A stretch of 45,548 nt of DNA, taken from positions 31,650 to 77,197 of the forward strand of contig DYJK01000002.1 in the NCBI GenBank assembly GCA_020723165.1, read 5' to 3'. Shown here one piece after another: positions 27,133 to 35,851 of the stretch (positions within the stretch are counted from its first letter, which is position 1; the number at the start of each line of letters is the position of its first letter). The notes under the pieces were generated by a model. The model saw nothing but the letters and a program-made list of their open reading frames with translations, did not search any database and was not told the DNA's origin. The translations under genes and the position numbers were made by a program. This stretch comes from Melioribacter roseus (GTDB lineage Bacteria > Bacteroidota > Ignavibacteria > Ignavibacteriales > Melioribacteraceae).

Positions 27133-28530
27133 TTAGTGAGCTTTTGTATCTCGCTTGATCATTTGCCAAACAGTTAAGAAAATTATTCGAAGGTCTAAAA
27201 AGAAATCCCAATTCTCTATATACCAAATATCATATTCGATTCTTTTGATGGTCCTCTTTTTATTTTCGACCGGATCGGTTACATCGCCTCTTAGTCCGTG
27301 AATCTGTGCCCAGCCGGTCAGGCCGGGTTTAACTAAGTGACGTAATTTGATTGCGTCAAAGTATTCCAGATATTCCTGGTTGAAAGCAACTGCATGCGGA
27401 CGCGGACCAACAATCGACATTTCCCCTTTGAGTATATTCCAGAACTGCGGCAGTTCATCAAAATTATACTTTCTTAAATACTTGCCGATTGTTGTAACCC
27501 GAGGATCGTTTTCAAGTGTCGGATTAAAACTATCTTCTTGATTTTTTTGCTTATAATACATCGAGCGGAATTTATAACAACTGAACTTTTCATTTTTCAG
27601 ACCGATCCTATCTTGAATAAAAAAGACCGGGCCGCGTGAAGTTAATTTGATTAATAAAGCTATCAGCGGAATAAGCCAGCTTAAAATTAAAATCATTACT
27701 ATAATGCTAAAAATTATATCGAATGTTCTTTTAATAAATCGTAATTGAATTTCTGCCAGAGGTTCATTCCGGACAGTAATGATCGGGAAATTTCCGATTG
27801 TACTTAACATAAATTTTTTTGAGAGAAATTGAAAATAATCCGGTATGATGTGTGTCCTAACCGCATTTCTATTACATATATTAACAATGTTATTAAGTCT
27901 GAGCGAATCGTAATTTGACGCCGCAATTATGACATCATCAATTTTATATTGATTAATTACCTCATTAAGATCATTCAACCCGCCTAATAGTTTTTTACCG
28001 GGATTGCCATCATCAACAAATCCGATTAAGTTAAAACCAAGCACCGGGTTAGATTCAACTTGCGCAGAAAACTCAACACCAATATTGTTAGCTCCAACAA
28101 TCAATAAATTTTTAACATACTTCCCTTTTGCCCGTAAAATTTTTTGTAATGATTTGAAAGATATTGTTCGAGCGCTTATAAAAGAGATTAACAGAATAAA
28201 ATAAGATAGAATAAAATTACGGGTGAATAAATTTTCCTTTTTTGCAAAGATGAAAATTATTGCTGCAATTATTTGAAGCAATACATTTTTAAAAATCAGT
28301 TGAGCTTGAAAGCGGAACTCATGCGGATTGAAATTATCGTAAAGATCGGTAATGTTGGTTGTGATATACCATAAGATATTCAGCCCTAGCATCAGAATGA
28401 ACATGTATGGTCTTTCATAAAGAATGTGCGAGGGTTGTGCTATCCATGCAGAAAAAAGAAAGGATAAATTAAGAAGTAAAATATCGAGCCAAAGTTTGAT
28501 CGAATAAAGAGACTTTCGGTTTGTAATCAT
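27133..28530 (-). CDS. Undecaprenyl-phosphate glucose phosphotransferase-like (WcaJ type)
   Basis: A 465-residue polytopic phosphoglycosyl transferase with four or five N-terminal membrane helices, a CoA_binding_3-like domain (NLLIVGANNIGVEFSAQV, about 145-260) and a sugar transferase domain from about 265. The catalytic part keeps KRTFDIIFSIIVMIL, CYKFRSMYY, NDPRVTTIGKYLRK, FDELPQFWNILKGEMSIVGP with the Asp-Glu pair, and KPGLTGWAQIHGLRGD. The last motif (GWAQIxGLRG) is typical of WcaJ/EpsE-like glucose-1-phosphate transferases. It is the second complete initiating enzyme in the window and is paired with the convergent ligase/polymerase-like gene. It lies 20 nt downstream of the GT9 gene. No Shine-Dalgarno. 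Confidence 0.93.
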   Translation of the reverse strand: MITNRKSLYSIKLWLDILLLNLSFLFSAWIAQPSHILYERPYMFILMLGLNILWYITTNITDLYDNFNPHEFRFQAQLIFKNVLLQIIAAIIFIFAKKENLFTRNFILSYFILLISFISARTISFKSLQKILRAKGKYVKNLLIVGANNIGVEFSAQVESNPVLGFNLIGFVDDGNPGKKLLGGLNDLNEVINQYKIDDVIIAASNYDSLRLNNIVNICNRNAVRTHIIPDYFQFLSKKFMLSTIGNFPIITVRNEPLAEIQLRFIKRTFDIIFSIIVMILILSWLIPLIALLIKLTSRGPVFFIQDRIGLKNEKFSCYKFRSMYYKQKNQEDSFNPTLENDPRVTTIGKYLRKYNFDELPQFWNILKGEMSIVGPRPHAVAFNQEYLEYFDAIKLRHLVKPGLTGWAQIHGLRGDVTDPVENKKRTIKRIEYDIWYIENWDFFLDLRIIFLTVWQMIKRDTKAH

Positions 28531-28550
28531 AGATATATATTATATTGATT

Positions 28551-29582
28551 TCAGTTACTGTTTTGTTTGAGGAAGTTTTTTATCCTTTCAATTACACTTT
28601 CAACAGAAATATTTTGCATACAGATATTATTACTGCATTCTGCAAAGGTTTTACCGTTATAACACGGAGAACACGGAAGTTTGGCACCACCCCATAGTAT
28701 TTCTGCATTTTCATTGATACCGATTCTTTCTTTCGGATTAACCGGGCCAAACAACGCAACTATTTTTATGCTTGAAAGTTTAGCAAGATGCAGAATACCG
28801 GTATCATGTGTTACCAATATTTCGGAGTTGTTAAAAATATCTATTAAATCTAATAGATCGGTTTTACTAATCAAATTAATAAACGGTAAACCGGAAAATT
28901 CTTGCACTACCCAGCTATCAGAATCTGCACCCACTAAAATAATCTTATTACCACCGGCAATAAGTTTTTTTGCCAGTTCTACATAATTGGTTATATCCCA
29001 TCTTCTTAGATCATCATTTCGTAAAATGTTTTTTGATCCGCCCGGAGCTAATATCACTCTTGGCGATTTAGTGTTTCCTAATAATTCTTCAGCACGATTC
29101 TGTGCAGATAATTTGATCCTAGGTAGTCTTGAGTTTTGCAATTGCCAATCATTATTTCCTAAAATCATCCGGGAATATTCATCACTATGATATCTGCCGG
29201 CTAGTAAAAAATTTTCTTCATTACTGCTGCCGAAGTCTTTGTAAATACCGGTGCTAACCGGCAAAAGTAATATTTTATATCGTCTATCGCGGTAACAATT
29301 AAGAACAATATGAAAGCGCTTACCGGCTAAATATTTCCACAAGTTAAAGATGGTTGTAAACTTTTTTAAAAAAGAACCGTGGTATAATTTCTTTTCATCA
29401 ATTGAATAGATTTTGTTAACTCTACCAAAGCTCGATACGAGCGGCTCAACGATCTTGCCGCAGACCCATGTGATTTCGGCACCCGGATATTTTTCATCAA
29501 TCGCCGTAATCAAACTTGAAGCCATTACAACATCACCGATAGCACCAAGTTTGAATATCAATATTTTGGTCGATCTATTCAT
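28551..29582 (-). CDS. GT9 glycosyltransferase, heptosyltransferase-like
   Basis: A 343-residue GT-B enzyme of the lipopolysaccharide heptosyltransferase family. The N-terminal motif KILIFKLGAIGDVVMASSLI and the C-terminal VTHDTGILHLAKLSSIKIVALFGPVNPKER are the family signatures (His-Asp-Thr-Gly...His, then FGP.P). Near the end, four Cys in PCSPCYNGKTFAECSNNIC follow the usual pattern of the family. It would add a heptose or related sugar from a nucleotide donor in the cytoplasm. It is the first gene of a two-gene operon with the WcaJ-type transferase. The region to the divergent GT2 gene (130 bp) must carry both promoters. Confidence 0.92.
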   Translation of the reverse strand: MNRSTKILIFKLGAIGDVVMASSLITAIDEKYPGAEITWVCGKIVEPLVSSFGRVNKIYSIDEKKLYHGSFLKKFTTIFNLWKYLAGKRFHIVLNCYRDRRYKILLLPVSTGIYKDFGSSNEENFLLAGRYHSDEYSRMILGNNDWQLQNSRLPRIKLSAQNRAEELLGNTKSPRVILAPGGSKNILRNDDLRRWDITNYVELAKKLIAGGNKIILVGADSDSWVVQEFSGLPFINLISKTDLLDLIDIFNNSEILVTHDTGILHLAKLSSIKIVALFGPVNPKERIGINENAEILWGGAKLPCSPCYNGKTFAECSNNICMQNISVESVIERIKNFLKQNSN

Positions 29583-29712
29583 ACTATATTTTTATAATGT
29601 AAATATTTCTTAAAATACTTTTTGAAGGAAATACTTTATCTTTGTGCCGAACTATATTCATTCTACTTAATCGTATTCTTATGCAAATTGTATTCAAAAG
29701 GATATTGCTTTA

Positions 29713-30528
29713 ATGTTATCTATAATCATAGTCCAACATAATAACCAAAACTTAACAATACAAGCGATAGAATCTATTAAGACAAATTTAAGAAAAGATT
29801 ACGAAGTGATTGTTGTTGACAATTGTTCAAACGATAATGACCCCAATATTTTAAAAGAGTTGTTCCCGGAAATCAAACTAATCATAAATAAAGAAAACCT
29901 CGGCTTTGGCAAAGCAAATAACACCGGGACAAAAACAGCTAACGGAGAAATACTTTTTTTCCTGAATAACGATACAATAATAAAATCTGATTTTGTACGG
30001 CACATCGAATATTATTTCCAGAATGATCCCTCCATTGGAATAATCGGGCCTAAACTTTTAAATGGTGACTTTTCCCTACAGTTATCACACGATAATTTGC
30101 CTTCATTTGTTAATGAATTTGTAACTAAATTCAGTTCAAAATTATTTTACCAGAATTTCGATCCTATTGTTAAGATAAAATCAAAAAAATATTCAGTAAG
30201 AAAAAATGTTGGGTTTGTTACCGGGGCTGCTTTGTTCATTCGAAAAAATCTTTTTATAGATTTAGGAGGTTTCGATGAACAAATGTTTATGTATTTTGAA
30301 GATGCCGATCTTTGTATGCGAGTTAAAGATTCCGGTTATAAAATTTTATTTATTCCAGAAGTAGAAATAATACATTTGCGTGGTGCAAGCTGGCATAATG
30401 ATAATTTTGACAGCTTAAAAAATCATTACCGCAAAAGCCAGTTACTTTATTATTCTAAACATAGATCGAGTTTTGAAAATTTATTGTTAAAATATTTTTT
30501 ACTACTATCAGGTAAATATCCTGGATGA
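29713..30528 (+). CDS. GT2 glycosyltransferase
   Basis: A 271-residue GT2 enzyme. Motifs: LSIIIVQHNNQNLTIQAI, VIVVDNCSNDNDPNIL, NLGFGKANNTG, ILFFLNNDT (donor-binding), GFVTGAALFIRKNLF and FDEQMFMYFEDADLCMRVK. It is a soluble, membrane-associated type with no clear C-terminal helix, and belongs to the same rhamnosyltransferase-like group as those at 15700, 23408 and 37118. AAGGA lies 12 nt before the ATG, a long spacing. It starts a plus-strand pair with the flippase gene 20 bp downstream. Substrate unknown. Confidence 0.9.
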   Translation: MLSIIIVQHNNQNLTIQAIESIKTNLRKDYEVIVVDNCSNDNDPNILKELFPEIKLIINKENLGFGKANNTGTKTANGEILFFLNNDTIIKSDFVRHIEYYFQNDPSIGIIGPKLLNGDFSLQLSHDNLPSFVNEFVTKFSSKLFYQNFDPIVKIKSKKYSVRKNVGFVTGAALFIRKNLFIDLGGFDEQMFMYFEDADLCMRVKDSGYKILFIPEVEIIHLRGASWHNDNFDSLKNHYRKSQLLYYSKHRSSFENLLLKYFLLLSGKYPG

Positions 30529-30548
30529 GTATATAATTTGGAACAGCA

Positions 30549-32081
30549 ATGTTAAAAAAATGGCTGCCCGGTTTTATTGGTTTAAGCGTACTTGCTTTGT
30601 TAGGACGTTTACTCGGCCTCGTCCGCGAAATATTGATGGCATCTAAGTTCGGTGCCAGCGATATAACAGATGCATACCTTACAACACTTCTCCTTTTCGA
30701 TATTGCTATAGCAGCTAATGCATCTATCCTTTCCGGTACATTATCATATTATACGGAAATTAAAAAGTCGTCTGTTTTCTCTAACGCAATTTTTAAACTC
30801 GGGTTAAAGATATTAGGATTATTTTTAATTATTGCAATGCTACTTTACCCGTTTATTGATGAGATCGTCCTTATCATTTTTTCAAGATCGCTTACGACCG
30901 CTCAAATCATTATTGATACTTCAAGATTATTATTCTTTCTCTTAGCTTTTATCCTTGCATGCGGACTTTTTTCTGCTCTTCTACAAAGACGAGGATATAT
31001 TACAAATCCCGGAAGATTGACAATATTCTTAAACATCTCATCAATTTTATTCCTAATCTTTTTCTCTAAAGAAATCGGGATTATCTCGCTTCCATTAGGA
31101 TTACTTATCGGTGGTATTTTCTTTTTCGCATATCAAATTGTATTAATACAAAAAACAAAAATGCACGATTCAAAAAATTCTTTTGAAGACAAATTTAATT
31201 TGTTTGGTTGGAGTGCTGTTGTTTTGTTGATCTTCTTTAATTCATTACTGCCAAGTTTATCGGGACTAATAGAGCGTTACTTCGCATATAACTTTTCAGA
31301 AGGTATTTTTTCGCACTACCAGTATGCAGTAAAAATTATTTTGTTGCCTTTAACAATAGTTAGTTTTGCAATCAGCACTTCACTGCTGCCGGTACAAACA
31401 CAATCTATAAGCGAGGGCAATAAAAAGGAATTCATGGATTCTACCAATAATGGAATTTTAATTTCGATTATCACTTCAGCACTATTTGCCCTTATATTTG
31501 CAACACTTTCGGAACCGATAATAAAATTAATCTATGAGCGTGGGCATTTCTCAACACACGATAGTATAGAGACTGCACATGCACTGGAAATTATGTCGAT
31601 AGGATTAATCCCATTTTTATTAAACCCGGTACTCATTAATATCTTTTACTCCTTAAAAGCTGTTAAAAATTTAATAGCTATTAATCTGTTTTTTATTGTT
31701 GTTCAAGTTGCACTCCTGATATTATTTACAACGATTTTTACCAGCATTGAAGCTTTAACAATAACCTGGGTAATTATTGTTTGGGTAAACAACATTTCGT
31801 TAATTGTTTTTATCGGACGGTTTAAAAACATACATTTTGATAGGACTATTGTATTAAAATTATCTCTTGTTGTTTTAATTACTGCCGTAACTTCACTACT
31901 TAGTAGAAAGATGATAGGTTCAGTTTTTAATAATAGTATAAATGATAGCAGCTGGTTAGTTTTATTGAATACTATCGGGATTGGCTTATTGTTAATTATT
32001 TTCTTTGCACTAATTACTTATTTCGTTTTTCGTGATAAACTTATAGGTATGCTTTCTTCATTAAAGAAAATTAGAGATTAG
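30549..32081 (+). CDS. MurJ/MviN-family lipid flippase
   Basis: A 510-residue membrane protein with about 14 hydrophobic segments. The N-terminus GFIGLSVLALLGRLLGLVREILMASKFGASDITDAYL is the MurJ/MviN signature (residues about 8-44). Later segments include GLIERYFAYNFSEGIFSHYQYAVKI and LIYERGHFSTHDS, also typical of MurJ. MurJ flips lipid II for peptidoglycan synthesis. The segment after the first helix (ANASILSGTLSYYTEI) differs from housekeeping MurJ, and the gene is paired with a GT2 inside a polysaccharide locus, so it may be a paralogue that flips another lipid-linked sugar. A second murJ elsewhere in the genome would favour that. Confidence 0.88.
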   Translation: MLKKWLPGFIGLSVLALLGRLLGLVREILMASKFGASDITDAYLTTLLLFDIAIAANASILSGTLSYYTEIKKSSVFSNAIFKLGLKILGLFLIIAMLLYPFIDEIVLIIFSRSLTTAQIIIDTSRLLFFLLAFILACGLFSALLQRRGYITNPGRLTIFLNISSILFLIFFSKEIGIISLPLGLLIGGIFFFAYQIVLIQKTKMHDSKNSFEDKFNLFGWSAVVLLIFFNSLLPSLSGLIERYFAYNFSEGIFSHYQYAVKIILLPLTIVSFAISTSLLPVQTQSISEGNKKEFMDSTNNGILISIITSALFALIFATLSEPIIKLIYERGHFSTHDSIETAHALEIMSIGLIPFLLNPVLINIFYSLKAVKNLIAINLFFIVVQVALLILFTTIFTSIEALTITWVIIVWVNNISLIVFIGRFKNIHFDRTIVLKLSLVVLITAVTSLLSRKMIGSVFNNSINDSSWLVLLNTIGIGLLLIIFFALITYFVFRDKLIGMLSSLKKIRD

Positions 32082-32101
32082 CACTTCCCAGGTTTAGTGC
32101 A

Positions 32102-33211
32102 TCAACCGCCGAAGTGATCTGCAATTTTATCATCAATATATTGTTTTAATTTTTCTTTGAATTTAGTACGACCAAATTCTAATGCGTGTTTACGAATAGT
32201 TTGAGGATTGAATTTTTTTTCGTCAAAAGAATTAACTGTTCTGATTAATTCCTCTTTTGTTTGTTTATAGAAAAATATTCCGGTTGCGTTCTCGCTATTG
32301 TTAACAACTGTTTCTAATGCACCGCCCAAACCAAATGCTATGACCGGTTTTCCACACGCCATCGCTTCGAGCGGAACAATACCGAAATCTTCAACACCCG
32401 GAAAGATTAATGCTTTACAACCACGATATATTTTTGCTAATTCTTCATCACCTCGCCAACCTAAAAACTCAATATTACTTTTAGAAATTGATTTCAATTT
32501 CTCACCTTCGGGTCCGGTGCCGACAATTAACAATTTTTTCCCGGTTTCATTAAATGCTTCGACAGCTATCTCAACTTTTTTATAAGGAACGAGAGCGCTT
32601 ACTATCAAAAAGTAATCTTCACTTTTTTCAGATATTTGAAACAATGATGTATCAACCGGCGGATGAATAACATCGGCATCGCGGTTGTAGTATTCTTTAA
32701 TGCGTCGTGCAACATTATATGAATTTGCTATATAATGGTGAACACGATTACTAGTTGCTACATCCCATTTACGCAGCAACGGTGCAATTAGACTCATTGC
32801 AGCTCTTGTAACTACACCGGCTTTGCCTTTGCCGAAATACTCATCGTACATTTCCCAGACGTAACGCATGGGAGTATGGCAGTAACAAATATGGAGGGCA
32901 TTCTTGTTTGGTTTAGCACTTTTAACAACACAATGACTTGTAGAAATAATTAAATCATAATCGGAAAAATCTATTGATTCGATTGCAAGAGGAAAAAGTG
33001 GTAAATAGTTGCGGTACTTCTCCGATTTAAAAGGTAACTTATCAATAAAGGAAGTTTTTATTTTCATCGCCTCTACAGTAGGAGAGAGCGAGCCTTTATT
33101 ATGTAGAAGAGTATAAAGGTCGGCACCAGGAAAAAGTTCACAAAGAACTTCCAGAACTTTTTCACCACCACGCATACCGGTAAGCCAATCATGAACTAAG
33201 GCAATGTTCAT
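32102..33211 (-). CDS. GT4 glycosyltransferase, WbaZ-like
   Basis: A 369-residue GT-B enzyme. The N-terminus MNIALVHDWLTGMRGGEKVLE and the segment ICYCHTPMRYVWEMYDEYF mark the WbaZ-like mannosyltransferase branch of GT4. The C-terminal domain has DYFLIVSALVPYKKVEIAVEAF and FPGVEDFGIVPLEAMACGKPVIAFG with the nucleotide-sugar-binding Glu pair. It probably transfers mannose or a related sugar to an undecaprenyl-linked oligosaccharide. It converges with the MurJ-like gene and stands alone, separated by 166 bp from the epimerase gene upstream. No Shine-Dalgarno is seen. Confidence 0.92.
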   Translation of the reverse strand: MNIALVHDWLTGMRGGEKVLEVLCELFPGADLYTLLHNKGSLSPTVEAMKIKTSFIDKLPFKSEKYRNYLPLFPLAIESIDFSDYDLIISTSHCVVKSAKPNKNALHICYCHTPMRYVWEMYDEYFGKGKAGVVTRAAMSLIAPLLRKWDVATSNRVHHYIANSYNVARRIKEYYNRDADVIHPPVDTSLFQISEKSEDYFLIVSALVPYKKVEIAVEAFNETGKKLLIVGTGPEGEKLKSISKSNIEFLGWRGDEELAKIYRGCKALIFPGVEDFGIVPLEAMACGKPVIAFGLGGALETVVNNSENATGIFFYKQTKEELIRTVNSFDEKKFNPQTIRKHALEFGRTKFKEKLKQYIDDKIADHFGG

Positions 33212-33377
33212 AATATAAAGAATGGTTATTTAACTGAATAACTAAAAGTATTGACAATATATTTTATTCAAAAGAAGGAATGAGACATTCCACATAAATT
33301 AAACAACAACAAATAAAATTTCGTAAAAATTTCCTACTAATATTGTTGAACAAACTTTTTTAAAAGTTTAATAAACC

Positions 33378-34364
33378 TTATATGTAATGTTTTATATTTG
33401 TTTTGTAATATTCAAATGTTTTCAATATCCCGTTTTCTAAAGAATATTCCGGTTGCCAATTAGTAATAGCTTTAAGTTTAGAAATATCAACGCGAATATC
33501 ACCAGTTTCAACTTTTTCATAATCAGCTGGCCATGGTATAAACTCAATACTCCCATTACCAACAATTCTAACAACACTTTTAACCATATCACAAAATTTT
33601 GTTGAAGTACCAGAACCAATGTTTATGACCTCGCCAACTGATAATGACGTTTCTGCAATTCTAATCATGGCATTAACAATATCGTTTATAAATATATAAT
33701 CTCTAAGTTGTTTTCCATCGCCATAAATTTTGATCACTTCCCCTTTCATCGCTAGTCTTATAAACCACCCAACTAAAGAATATTTGCTGTGCTTTATTTG
33801 TTGCCTGGGGCCGTATGGGTTAGTAATTCTTAGTACCGTTGTTGGAATACCAAAATCCTTATAATACATCAGTAAGTATTTTTCTGATGTAAGTTTATGT
33901 ATCCCATACAAACTTAGGGGATTTGTTGGACAATCTTCAGAGACTAAAGGTTTTTCTACTTTTCCATAGACCATTCTGGAACTGGAAAAAATAATTCTGC
34001 ATTTGGGATTATATCTACGTAATAATTCAAGAATATTTAGTGTTGAACGTGCATTAAGATCCAGATCCATTTCGGGAATATTTAAACTATCGATGTAACT
34101 TACTTGAGCAGCCAAATGAAATATTATATTAGCTTTTTTAAGCAGATCAATTAATTTGTTACTATGAAGAACATCATCAATAATAATTTCTATTTTATTC
34201 GCTATGTCCTTAATATTGAATAGATTGCCTCCATATAGAGGATTTAGATTATCAATTATTATTACATTCGCTCCACAGTCAACCATTCGATGTGCAATTG
34301 TACTTCCAATAAACCCTAAACCGCCAGTGATTAATACGTTTTTATTTTTATAATAATTTATCAT
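33378..34364 (-). CDS. NAD-dependent nucleotide-sugar epimerase
   Basis: A 328-residue extended SDR. The Rossmann motif is VLITGGLGFIGSTIAHRMV and the catalytic residues are the Ser in FSSSRMVYG and YGIHK (YxxxK). The position that carries Asp-Glu in dTDP-glucose 4,6-dehydratases (TDEVYG) reads SSRMVYG, so this is an epimerase or related enzyme, not a dehydratase. UDP-glucose 4-epimerase-like activity is the likeliest. Other signatures: LRITNPYGPRQQ and GDGKQLRDYIFINDIV. It stands in the CCGG-poor O-antigen cassette, 19 nt after a GT4 gene. Exact sugar unknown. Confidence 0.9.
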   Translation of the reverse strand: MINYYKNKNVLITGGLGFIGSTIAHRMVDCGANVIIIDNLNPLYGGNLFNIKDIANKIEIIIDDVLHSNKLIDLLKKANIIFHLAAQVSYIDSLNIPEMDLDLNARSTLNILELLRRYNPKCRIIFSSSRMVYGKVEKPLVSEDCPTNPLSLYGIHKLTSEKYLLMYYKDFGIPTTVLRITNPYGPRQQIKHSKYSLVGWFIRLAMKGEVIKIYGDGKQLRDYIFINDIVNAMIRIAETSLSVGEVINIGSGTSTKFCDMVKSVVRIVGNGSIEFIPWPADYEKVETGDIRVDISKLKAITNWQPEYSLENGILKTFEYYKTNIKHYI

Positions 34365-34383
34365 TTGAAATAACTCACAATAT

Positions 34384-35517
34384 TCAATTATTTATCTCGG
34401 ATTCAAAAAGCTGCTTGTAATTATTCACCATATTTTTCAACGAGAATATTTCTTTCATTTTAATATGATTTTGAATTATAGTGTTTCCATTCAGTTTAAT
34501 GAAATTGAGTTTTTGTATATACTCTTCTCTATTATCAAGCGTAAAAAGCTGACGCTCGTCATTATCCACTATATCAACATTTCCCCCAACCTTCGTAGCC
34601 AAGATTGGTACATTTGCATAAATGGCCTCTATTAAACTAATAGATACACCCTCATAACGTGATGCTAAAGTAAATAAATCAAATCCTTTCATATATTGAT
34701 AAGAATTCTTTAACTCACCGATTAAAAATATATCATTAGGCAATTCACTTTCTGATATCATTCTATAATATTTCCTTCGATCAGGTCCCTCGCCAATAAT
34801 GATTAATTTAGCATTTGGAATTATTTTTTTGATATTTGGAAAAATTGAAATCAAGAATTCAAAATTTTTCTGATAAATAAGTCTACCGGTTGAACCAATT
34901 AAAAAGGAATTGTCAAAGTTGCTCTTACAGATTTGCGAGAAGTAACTACGCACTTCAGCTCTACTTTTAAAATGTAAATCTTGTCCATCAATACCATTAT
35001 AAATAACCGGTGCGTCGTCAATCATTCCAGCATCAATAACTTCTTGTAGATTCGATTTACACTCAAATATAATTTTATTAACAGATTTCAATAGAAAACG
35101 GTAATATATTTTTGCAAGAAATTTTAATATATAACTAGGGTTATAGTTTCTATCAATAAATGATAATCCATGAAAAGTAAAAAAGGTTTTGGGTTTATTC
35201 TTCAACATAAAAGTTGAAATACCACCAATTAATGTATTAGAACTATTAAGGTGGATTATATTATATTTATTAAGTTTAATTAATTTGCGTAGTTCACATA
35301 CAAAGTAAATTGCATTGAAAAGGTTTAAATCACGTTTAAGAGATTGAAGGTAGTAGTAATTTATATCATACTTTTTAAGTTCATTAAATAAAAAACTACC
35401 TTCGCCAGCAGCTACTTCAATTTCACAGTTAAGTTCTTTAAATGCACGAGCCAAGTTTAAAACAAATACTTGCGCGCCACCTATATCAGACTTTGTAACT
35501 ACCAAAAGAATTTTCAT
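34384..35517 (-). CDS. GT4 glycosyltransferase
   Basis: A 377-residue GT-B enzyme. The N-terminus KILLVVTKSDIGGAQVFVLNLA is the standard glycosyltransferase 4-like start (GGAQ loop). The C-terminal domain contains LIGSTGRLIYQKNFEFLISIF and LASRYEGVSISLIEAIYANVPILATKVGGN, the donor-binding region with its Glu residues. It acts in the cytoplasm on lipid-linked sugar chains. It precedes the epimerase gene and follows a 334-bp non-coding stretch, so it may have its own promoter. Substrate unknown. Confidence 0.92.
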   Translation of the reverse strand: MKILLVVTKSDIGGAQVFVLNLARAFKELNCEIEVAAGEGSFLFNELKKYDINYYYLQSLKRDLNLFNAIYFVCELRKLIKLNKYNIIHLNSSNTLIGGISTFMLKNKPKTFFTFHGLSFIDRNYNPSYILKFLAKIYYRFLLKSVNKIIFECKSNLQEVIDAGMIDDAPVIYNGIDGQDLHFKSRAEVRSYFSQICKSNFDNSFLIGSTGRLIYQKNFEFLISIFPNIKKIIPNAKLIIIGEGPDRRKYYRMISESELPNDIFLIGELKNSYQYMKGFDLFTLASRYEGVSISLIEAIYANVPILATKVGGNVDIVDNDERQLFTLDNREEYIQKLNFIKLNGNTIIQNHIKMKEIFSLKNMVNNYKQLFESEINN

Positions 35518-35851
35518 TTTTTTATTCGGTTTACTCTAAAAAAGTAAAAAATTTGGTTTTTTCAACTTTGAATTTAAGCTAAATCAAAACATTTTTTCAT
35601 CAACAATACCTTTTTAAATCGAACTTCTCATTAAATACATTTCCCAAAAACGATTTATGAAAATTTATTAAAAATGCCAACAAGTTTGCTGTTAAATCCT
35701 ATCTGTTAATTTTTCTGATAAATCATTTAGTTATTATCAAGAATCTGCCCAAGTTAGATATACACCTAAGGGTAACTTCAATCTTCTTTTCAAAAAAATC
35801 AGGATTTTTAATTAGCTTCGTATTACTCACAATTATTTTATCAGCTATCTT
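35518..35851. other. 334-bp non-coding stretch inside the O-antigen cassette
   Basis: Very AT-rich. The only item of note is a 35-codon minus-strand frame from GTG 35830 to TGA 35723 with a plausible amino-acid composition (begins VSNTKLIKNPDFFEKKI) and no ribosome binding site. It may be the remnant of a deleted gene. I see no promoter, terminator or known RNA. Confidence 0.4.

Noticed and set aside
29621-29644. TATCTTTG box upstream of the plus-strand GT2 gene
   Set aside because: It matches TAnnTTTG, but the nearest upstream TTTG is 12 nt away, not about 19, so I do not call a promoter.
33277-33291. Hairpin GGAATG-AGA-CATTCC
   Set aside because: A 6-bp stem with no following T-run on either strand, too short to call a terminator.
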